DNA of 64,000 nt, taken from Variovorax paradoxus (lineage in GTDB: Bacteria > Pseudomonadota > Gammaproteobacteria > Burkholderiales > Burkholderiaceae_C). This document shows positions 58,132 to 64,000 of the stretch, piece by piece (position 1 is the stretch's first letter; every line of letters starts with the position of its first letter). Location: NCBI RefSeq assembly GCF_018614915.1, contig NZ_JAGGNU010000007.1:62001-126000 (forward strand), read 5' to 3'. The notes beneath the pieces are model-generated. The model saw only the letters and a list, made by a program, of their open reading frames with translations, did not search any database and was not told the origin of the DNA. Position numbers and translations under genes: made by a program.

Positions 58132-59538
58132 TCAGACAGGCAGCGCGATCAGGTCGTGACCCTCGGCGCCGACAATGCGCGCCCGGGTGAATTCGCCGAC
58201 CTTCAGCGTCTTGCTGATCTTCTCGGGCGGAAGCAGGCGCACGATGCCGTCGATTTCGGGCGCGTCGGCGTAGGTCCGCCCCACCCCACCCTTGCGCCCC
58301 ATGCCGGGCGCGGAATCCACCAGTACCTGCATCGTCGCACCGACGCGTCTCTGCAGCTTCGCGATCGACACTGCTTCGGCCACTTCCATGAAGCGCGCAC
58401 GCCGCGCCTCGCGCTCGGCCTCGGGCAGCATGCCCGGGATGTCGTTGGCGGCCGCACCCTGAACCGGACTGTAGGCAAAGCAGCCCGCGCGGTCGATCTC
58501 CGCTTCGCGGATGAAGGCGAGCAGGTGCTCGAACTCTTCTTCCGTCTCGCCCGGAAAGCCCGCGATGAAGGTGCTGCGGATCACGAGCTCGGGACACGCC
58601 TCGCGCCAACGCGCGATGCGCTCCAGGTTCTTCTCGCCGCTCGCAGGCCGCTTCATGCGTCTCAGCACGTCGGGATGGCTGTGCTGCAGCGGCACGTCGA
58701 GGTAGGGCAGCACCTGGCCGCTCGCCATCAGCGGAACGACCTCGTCGACGCTGGGATAGGGATACACGTAGTGCAGCCGCACCCAGGCGCCGTACGGCTC
58801 CGCGATCTCGCCCAGCGTGCGCACCAGCTCAAGCATGCGCGTCTTGACCGGCTTGCCGTCCCAGAATCCGGTGCGGTACTTGACGTCCACCCCGTAGGCC
58901 GAAGTGTCCTGGCTGATCACCAGCAGTTCCTTGACGCCGCCTTCGAACAGCGCCTTGGCCTCGCTCAGCACGTCGCCGACCGGTCGCGAAACCAGATCGC
59001 CGCGCATCGAGGGAATGATGCAGAAAGTGCAGCGGTGGTTGCAGCCTTCGCTGATCTTCAGATAGGCATAGTGCCGCGGCGTCAGCTTGAGGCCGGCGAT
59101 GCCGAAAGCCTGCGGCACCAGGTCGATGAAGGGGTCGTGCGGCTTCGGCAGGTTCGCGTGCACCGCATCCATCACTTCCTGCGTCGCATGCGGCCCGGTG
59201 ACGGCCAGCACGCTGGGATGCATCTGGCGCACCAGGTTGCCGCCCTCCTCGCCCGTCTTGGCGCCCAGGCAACCGGTCACGATCACCCGGCCGTTGCCGG
59301 CCAGCGCCTCGCCGATCGTGTCGAGGCTTTCCTTGACCGCGTCGTCGATGAAGCCGCAGGTATTGACGATCACCAGGTCGGCGCCCTCGAAAGTCTTGGA
59401 GGTCTGATAGCCCTCGGCGCTCAGCTGGGTCAGGATCAGCTCGGAATCGGTCAGCGCCTTGGGGCAGCCGAGGCTCACGAAGCCGACCTTGGGGGCGGCC
59501 GGCGCGGCAATTCGTTCAGGGGAGACAACTTCGCTCAT
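58132..59538 (-). CDS. rimO: Ribosomal protein S12 methylthiotransferase RimO
   Basis: RimO is a radical-SAM enzyme that methylthiolates an Asp of ribosomal protein S12. It has 468 residues. The N-terminal UPF0004 domain carries cysteines in [24 protein letters not shown] and VTGCLGAK. The radical SAM motif [15 protein letters not shown] binds the second Fe-S cluster. A TRAM domain closes the C-terminus. ATG 59538 is used; phaR lies just upstream on the same strand. Confidence 0.97.
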   Translation of the reverse strand: MSEVVSPERIAAPAAPKVGFVSLGCPKALTDSELILTQLSAEGYQTSKTFEGADLVIVNTCGFIDDAVKESLDTIGEALAGNGRVIVTGCLGAKTGEEGGNLVRQMHPSVLAVTGPHATQEVMDAVHANLPKPHDPFIDLVPQAFGIAGLKLTPRHYAYLKISEGCNHRCTFCIIPSMRGDLVSRPVGDVLSEAKALFEGGVKELLVISQDTSAYGVDVKYRTGFWDGKPVKTRMLELVRTLGEIAEPYGAWVRLHYVYPYPSVDEVVPLMASGQVLPYLDVPLQHSHPDVLRRMKRPASGEKNLERIARWREACPELVIRSTFIAGFPGETEEEFEHLLAFIREAEIDRAGCFAYSPVQGAAANDIPGMLPEAEREARRARFMEVAEAVSIAKLQRRVGATMQVLVDSAPGMGRKGGVGRTYADAPEIDGIVRLLPPEKISKTLKVGEFTRARIVGAEGHDLIALPV

Positions 59539-59577
59539 ATCCCCCTATTGTCCCAGCTATCGGACCCCGCGCCCGAT

Positions 59578-60114
59578 CTAGGGGCGCTTGATGCCAAAGG
59601 CGCCCAGAACCTGCTCCGTATTTTTCTGCATCTGCTCCTGCATCTGCAGGAACACGTCCTTCGATTGTTCGACGTAACTTCCCATCAGTCCCTGCAGCAT
59701 GGGGGACTGCATGGTCATGAAGCGGGCCCACATCTCGGGCGTCAGGCTCTGGGCCTTCTCGGACAGTTGCGCCTGGACCTCGGTCATGGCCTGGATGTTT
59801 TTCTCGAGATAGGGACCCATGTAGCTCTGCATCGCCTGTCCATAGAAACGGATGATGTTGGCCAGCACCTGTTCGGTGAACATCGGCGCACCACCGGCTT
59901 CTTCTTCGAGAATGATCTGCAGGAGGATGCTGCGCGTGAGATCGTCGCCGCTCTTGGCGTCGCGCACCACGAAGGGCGCCTTGTCCATAACCAGTTGCTT
60001 GACTTCGGTGAGCGTGATGTAGGTGGAGGTTTCCGTGTCGTAGAGCCTTCGGTTCGGATACTTCTTGATCACCCGCTGTACCGGTTTGGCACCGGCGGAT
60101 TTCTTGCTCTGCAC
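59578..60114 (-). CDS. phaR: PHB synthesis repressor PhaR
   Basis: PhaR represses phasin and PHB genes and is released on binding polyhydroxybutyrate. It has 178 residues. The N-terminal DNA-binding region starts VIKKYPNRRLYDTETSTYIT and includes LTEVKQLVMDKAPFVVRDAKSG; the C-terminal PHB-accumulation regulatory part is helical and Gln/Met rich. The start is a GTG at 60114 with AAGGAG six bases upstream; an in-frame start at 60150 is the alternative. Together with the 3-hydroxybutyrate dehydrogenase gene at 63 kb it implies PHB metabolism. Confidence 0.95.
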   Translation of the reverse strand: MQSKKSAGAKPVQRVIKKYPNRRLYDTETSTYITLTEVKQLVMDKAPFVVRDAKSGDDLTRSILLQIILEEEAGGAPMFTEQVLANIIRFYGQAMQSYMGPYLEKNIQAMTEVQAQLSEKAQSLTPEMWARFMTMQSPMLQGLMGSYVEQSKDVFLQMQEQMQKNTEQVLGAFGIKRP

Positions 60115-60210
60115 TACGGACTCCTTCAGATTTTCACGCCAGGCGCGCAAACAATTCTAGGGAGCGGCTTTGCTGCACCGCGCCAAGGTTTACCCTGACG
60201 AGTGTGCGCG

Positions 60211-60579
60211 TCAGTCCAGCGAAGTGGCGTACTCGGCGCCGCAGACTTTGCAGACAGCCGATTCGGGACGCTCTTCGGTATTTTCGCGAAAGTGCAAGGG
60301 ACTCTTGACGCCGTTGAAGACCCAGCAGCGCGGGCAGTGCTCCTGGCCGGCCAGAGGCAGATAGCCTCGGGCTCGTTGCTCGGCACGCTCGCGCGTGACC
60401 GGGGCGCCCTGTCGCACCGTGCGCGCGACGTCTTCCGCCGCCATGGTGCCGGCGCGGCCGTTCGCACGATCGTTGAGCCCGTAGACCACGCGCGCGAATT
60501 CGAGGGGTGCCTGCCGCAGCAATGCGGCAAGGCGAAGCTCCTCGAGTGCCGGGTCGCTCTCAGCCGCTGGCGTGTTCAT
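60211..60579 (-). CDS. Zinc-ribbon hypothetical protein
   Basis: The 122-residue protein has an N-terminal helical part (about 1-70) and a C-terminal zinc ribbon: Cys82-x-x-Cys85 (HCPRCWVFNG) and Cys110-x-x-Cys113 (CKVCGAEY). There is no signal peptide, so it is probably cytoplasmic. The ATG 60579 has AGGGAA upstream. I do not recognise the family. It sits alone between tRNA-Val and phaR; nucleic-acid or protein binding through the ribbon is only a guess. Confidence 0.65.
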   Translation of the reverse strand: MNTPAAESDPALEELRLAALLRQAPLEFARVVYGLNDRANGRAGTMAAEDVARTVRQGAPVTRERAEQRARGYLPLAGQEHCPRCWVFNGVKSPLHFRENTEERPESAVCKVCGAEYATSLD

Positions 60580-60758
60580 CGGTTCCCTGAGTCAGATGCT
60601 TTGGAGATGGTGGACGGCCAAGTTACCACAACTGATGGCGTATTCGCCAGTCGACGAAGGCAGTACGCCTTATGTCGATGAAGCCGTGAACCGGGGGGTG
60701 CGAGGCCTGGATGCGCGTGGCAACCGCTGGTCAGGCGGAAGCTGCGATCAGGATAAAT

Positions 60759-60835
60759 TGGTAGGCGCGATTGGACTCGAACCAACGACCCCCACCATGT
60801 CAAGGTGGTGCTCTAACCAGCTGAGCTACGCGCCT
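60759..60835 (-). tRNA. tRNA-Val (anticodon GAC)
   Basis: The 77-base cloverleaf includes encoded CCA. On the minus strand the acceptor arm AGGCGCG pairs with CGCGCCT. The D arm contains AGCTGGTTAGAG. The anticodon stem CCACC/GGTGG holds TTGACAT with anticodon GAC. The T arm contains GTTCGAGTCC. It is directly downstream of relA on the same strand. Confidence 0.97.
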
Positions 60836-60885
60836 AAGGATGTGTCCGAGAAGCCGAGATTGTAGCAGGCGGCGAAGCCGCTTTT

Positions 60886-63117
60886 TCAGCGACGACGCGC
60901 AGAACGCACACCGGCCACCGCAGCCACCACGCCCAGCACCTGCGCAAGCCGCGCGGCATCGGCGATCTCGATCGTGAAGGTCATCCATGCGGTGCCCTTG
61001 ACGGACTGCGTCTGCACACCGATCACGTTCATCTTCTCGCGCGCGAACACATCGGAGATGTCGCGCAGCAGGCCCTGGCGGTCGGCCGCTTCGACCGCCA
61101 CATCGACCGCATAGACAGAGCCTGCATCCGCCTTCTGCTCGCCCCATTCGACATCGATCACGCGCTCGGAATCGCGCGTGGCCATCATGCGGAAGTTGCT
61201 GCAGTCCGCACGGTGGATGCTGACGCCGTGCCCGCGCGTCACGAAGCCGCGGATCGCATCGGGCGGCGCCGGCTTGCAGCACTTGGCGAGCTGCGTCATC
61301 AGCGAGGAAACGCCGACCACCAGCACGCCACCCTTGCCGGCATTGCCGCCGGCGCGCGCCTTCTTGATGATCACCCCATCGTCGGGACCCGGCGCGGGCT
61401 CCGGCGGGCGCAGCAGCATCTCGATGTTGCGCAGCGAGAACTCGTCCTTGCCCACGACTTCGAACAGGTTGTCGGCCGACTTGAAGCCCAGTTGCGACGC
61501 GAGATCGTCGAGCTTCAACGCGGTCTTGCCTTCGCGCTGCAGCACCTTCTCGACCGCTTCGCGGCCGCGCGCCACCGTCTCGTGCGTGATCTGCGCGTTG
61601 AACCAGGCGCGAACCTTGGCGCGCGCCCGATGGCTCGCGAGGTAGCCCAGTTCCGCATTGAGCCAGTCGCGCGAGGGGCCTCCTTCCTTCGCCGCGATGA
61701 TCTCGACCGTCTGCCCGTTCTGCAGCGGCGTGTTGAGCGGCACCATCGCGCCGTCCACGCGCGCGCCGCGGCAGCGATGGCCGAGGCTGGTGTGCACCGT
61801 GTAGGCGAAGTCGACCGCAGTCGCTCCCTGCGGCAGCTCGACGATCGCCGCATCGGGCGTCAGCACGTAGATGCGGTCGTCGAACAGGCCCTGACCCTGC
61901 GAGCCGCCCGACAGGTCGCGCTCCCAGGCCAGCAGCTGGCGCAGCACGGCGATCTTGGCGTCGTACTCGCCGCTCGACCAGACGCCGGCATAGCCCTTGT
62001 GCCCCGCTTCCTTGTAGGCCCAGTGCGCCGCGACGCCATGCTCGGCATGATCGTGCATCTCCTCGGTCCGGATCTGGATCTCGATCGGCTTGCCGGCCTG
62101 GCCGTCGACCACCTCGCGCACCACGGTGTGGAGCGACTGGTAGCCATTGGGCTTGGGCCGCGCGATGTAGTCGTCGAACTCCTCGTCGATCGGCTGGAAA
62201 TGCGAATGCACCCAGGCTAGCGCCGCATAGCAATCCTTGACGTCCGCCACCACCACGCGCAGCGCCATGATGTCGAATACCTGCGCGAAGTCGAGCGACT
62301 TCCCGCGCATCTTCTTCACGATGCTGTAGATGTTCTTGGGCCGGCCCTGCACGGTGGCTTTGACGCCCTCCTCCGCCAGCGCGCGCTCGAGCCGCGCGCG
62401 CAATTGCTCGACGTAGCCTTCGCGCTCCACGCGCTTCTCGTCGAGGAGCCGCGCGATGAGCTTGTAGGTTTCGGGTTCGAGGAAGCGGAAGGACAGGTCC
62501 TCGATCTCCCACTTGACCTGCCAGATGCCGAGCCGGTTCGCGAGCGGCGCGAACACTTGCAGCGCTTCGCGCGCCACGCTCTCGGGCACCGGCTGCTTGG
62601 CCGCAGCTGCATGGCGCAGCGTTTGCAGGCGCGAAGCCAGCCTCAGCATCACGACGCGCAGGTCGCGCGAGAACGCGAGCAGCATCTTGCGCACGTTCTC
62701 GGTTTGCGTGCCTGCACCATCTGCAAGGTGCGCGCTGGCCGTCGCCGAGCGCGCCTGCTTCTGCACGTGCACGAGCTTGGTGGTTTCCACCGCGAGCGCC
62801 GCGAAGTTGTCGCCGAACACCTTGGCGATCACTTCCTGCGGCCGGTTCAGGTGCTGGCACGAATGGACCAGGTAGCTGGCCGCCTGCATCGCTTCCGACC
62901 CGCCCATGGCCGCGACGATCGCAGCCACCGCATCGGCGTGCGCGAGCGTGTTCTCGCCGGTGTCCAGCGTTTCGTCGGCGATCAGCGGCTCGGCGAAAGC
63001 GCGCGCGCGGGCGAGCATGTTCTCGACCACCGGCGTGCGATCGGCCGTCGCGGCCGACAGCGGGTAGTCGACGACCACGGAGCCGGACGACGAGAGATTG
63101 GGTTGTTCGCGCTTCAC
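60886..63117 (-). CDS. relA: (p)ppGpp synthetase RelA (monofunctional type)
   Basis: RelA makes (p)ppGpp when uncharged tRNA stalls ribosomes. It has 743 residues. The N-terminal HD hydrolase region is degenerate (LAHADAVAAI, YLVHSCQHLN; no intact HD pair). The synthetase domain carries EFDDYIARPKPNGYQSLHT, the EXDD form found in monofunctional RelA rather than the RFKD of SpoT. TGS, helical/zinc-finger (AKCCKP, RADCSNF) and ACT domains follow. The GTG start at 63117 has AGGGAG seven bases upstream. A separate SpoT is expected elsewhere in the genome. Confidence 0.96.
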   Translation of the reverse strand: MKREQPNLSSSGSVVVDYPLSAATADRTPVVENMLARARAFAEPLIADETLDTGENTLAHADAVAAIVAAMGGSEAMQAASYLVHSCQHLNRPQEVIAKVFGDNFAALAVETTKLVHVQKQARSATASAHLADGAGTQTENVRKMLLAFSRDLRVVMLRLASRLQTLRHAAAAKQPVPESVAREALQVFAPLANRLGIWQVKWEIEDLSFRFLEPETYKLIARLLDEKRVEREGYVEQLRARLERALAEEGVKATVQGRPKNIYSIVKKMRGKSLDFAQVFDIMALRVVVADVKDCYAALAWVHSHFQPIDEEFDDYIARPKPNGYQSLHTVVREVVDGQAGKPIEIQIRTEEMHDHAEHGVAAHWAYKEAGHKGYAGVWSSGEYDAKIAVLRQLLAWERDLSGGSQGQGLFDDRIYVLTPDAAIVELPQGATAVDFAYTVHTSLGHRCRGARVDGAMVPLNTPLQNGQTVEIIAAKEGGPSRDWLNAELGYLASHRARAKVRAWFNAQITHETVARGREAVEKVLQREGKTALKLDDLASQLGFKSADNLFEVVGKDEFSLRNIEMLLRPPEPAPGPDDGVIIKKARAGGNAGKGGVLVVGVSSLMTQLAKCCKPAPPDAIRGFVTRGHGVSIHRADCSNFRMMATRDSERVIDVEWGEQKADAGSVYAVDVAVEAADRQGLLRDISDVFAREKMNVIGVQTQSVKGTAWMTFTIEIADAARLAQVLGVVAAVAGVRSARRR

Positions 63118-63232
63118 TCGGTCGCTCCCTCCCAGGCAGCGTGATGGAGAGCAGGCTCGGTCATGAAACAGCAGAAGTCGCGATGAAGATAATTGTCTCG
63201 TTGCATCCTAATTCATCCGGAGATTGACCATC

Positions 63233-64000
63233 ATGCTCAAAGGCAAAACCGCGCTTGTCACGGGGTCCACCAGTGGCATCGGCCTCGGTATCGCAAAGGC
63301 GCTGGCGCAACAGGGCGCCAACATCGTGCTCAACGGTTTCGGCGACGCAGGCAAGCCCAGAGCGGAGATCGAGGCGCTGGGCGTGCAGGCCGACTACCAC
63401 GGCGCCGACATGAGCCAGCCGGCGCAGATCGAGGACATGATGAAGTTCGCGGCCGAAAAGTTCGGCCGCGTCGACATCCTCGTCAACAACGCCGGCATCC
63501 AGCATGTCGCGAAGGTCGAGGACTTCCCGGCGGAGCGCTGGGACGCGGTGATCGCCATCAACCTCAGCAGCGCCTTCCACACCACCCGCCTCGCCGTGCC
63601 TGCCATGCGCCAGGCCAACTGGGGCCGCATCATCAACATCGCATCGGCGCACGGCCTGGTGGCTTCGGCCCAGAAGTCCGCCTACGTCGCGGCCAAGCAT
63701 GGCATCGTCGGCTTCACCAAGGCGGTGGCGCTCGAGACCGCGACCACCGGCATCACGAGCAATGCGATCTGCCCCGGCTGGGTGCTGACGCCATTGGTCC
63801 AGAAGCAGATCGACGACCGCGCGGCGCGCGAAGGCATTTCGGCCACGCAGGCGCAGAACGATCTCCTGGGCGAAAAGCAGCCGTCGCTGCAGTTCACCAC
63901 GGTGGAACAACTCGGCGGGCTCGCGGTATTCCTTTGCTCGCCCGCCGCAGACCAGGTGCGCGGGGTCGCCTGGCAGGTCGACGGCGGCTGGACGGCCCAG
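63233..64000 (+). CDS. bdhA: 3-hydroxybutyrate dehydrogenase (3' end cut by window)
   Basis: This SDR enzyme interconverts D-3-hydroxybutyrate and acetoacetate with NAD+, as in PHB breakdown. 256 residues are visible, ending WQVDGGWTAQ, which is the usual C-terminus of this enzyme, so the stop codon probably lies immediately beyond 64000. TGSTSGIGLGIA covers residues 10-21 and NNAGIQ 85-90. The catalytic Ser138, Tyr151 and Lys155 are present. The ATG 63233 has GGAG upstream. It is divergent from relA. Confidence 0.92.
   Translation, partial: MLKGKTALVTGSTSGIGLGIAKALAQQGANIVLNGFGDAGKPRAEIEALGVQADYHGADMSQPAQIEDMMKFAAEKFGRVDILVNNAGIQHVAKVEDFPAERWDAVIAINLSSAFHTTRLAVPAMRQANWGRIINIASAHGLVASAQKSAYVAAKHGIVGFTKAVALETATTGITSNAICPGWVLTPLVQKQIDDRAAREGISATQAQNDLLGEKQPSLQFTTVEQLGGLAVFLCSPAADQVRGVAWQVDGGWTAQ

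Overview
The window is a GC-rich, gene-dense chromosomal segment of a betaproteobacterium. Gene order and protein sequences fit Burkholderiales, family Comamonadaceae, most likely Variovorax or a close relative. This is an inference from recognised gene order (clpS-icd; exbBD-lpxK-kdsB-adk; the rpsB-to-rnhB envelope cluster; carAB-greA-yhbY-rlmE-ftsH-folP-glmM), from PHB genes (phaR, a 3-hydroxybutyrate dehydrogenase) and from family features such as a Kdo hydroxylase. No phage, insertion sequence, CRISPR array, rRNA operon or toxin-antitoxin module was seen. Nearly everything is core genome.

Layout. 1-5 kb: end of clpS, icd, a small secreted charged protein, a secreted DUF192 protein, sodB and xseA. 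5-9 kb: exbB-exbD-lpxK-Trm112-like-kdsB-adk, a tightly packed envelope and LPS operon. 9-12 kb: an asparaginase/membrane protein/DUF6152 operon on the minus strand, divergent from lexA, whose promoter carries two tandem SOS boxes, then a small unknown gene. 12-22 kb: a D-2-hydroxyacid dehydrogenase/MFS pair, a FimV-like protein, and a catabolic acyl-CoA block (PaaH-like, PaaG-like, Crp-type regulator, phosphotransferase, acyl-CoA dehydrogenase). A strongly palindromic extragenic element follows at 22.1 kb.

22-36 kb: GNAT, glmM, folP, ftsH and rlmE on the minus strand; yhbY and a glycosyltransferase on the plus strand; then carA-carB-Kdo hydroxylase-greA-DUF4149 on the minus strand. 35-50.5 kb: one continuous minus-strand superoperon, rpsB-tsf-pyrH-frr-uppS-cdsA-dxr-rseP-bamA-skp-lpxD-fabZ-lpxA-lpxB-rnhB-RNA methyltransferase. 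It links translation factors, isoprenoid and phospholipid synthesis, outer-membrane protein assembly and lipid A synthesis; many of its genes abut or overlap. 50.7-64 kb: amidase, DadA-like dehydrogenase and nnr on the plus strand; an SDR gene and rnr on the minus strand; tRNA-Leu(CAG), rimO, phaR, a zinc-ribbon orphan, tRNA-Val(GAC), relA, and a 3-hydroxybutyrate dehydrogenase cut by the window end.

LPS is the most distributed theme: kdsB, lpxK, lpxA, lpxB, lpxD and a Kdo hydroxylase lie in three separate operons, next to genes that deliver outer-membrane protein (bamA, skp, rseP). Non-ATG starts are common (TTG or GTG chosen for ftsH, lpxK, kdsB, exbB, the MFS gene, carA, dxr, lpxD, phaR, relA, the DUF4149 gene and rnr). 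I found no clear undescribed multi-gene system. The best leads are the extragenic palindrome, an RNase R that seems to lack its N-terminal helix-turn-helix, leader hairpins before icd and carA, and several unassigned small genes.
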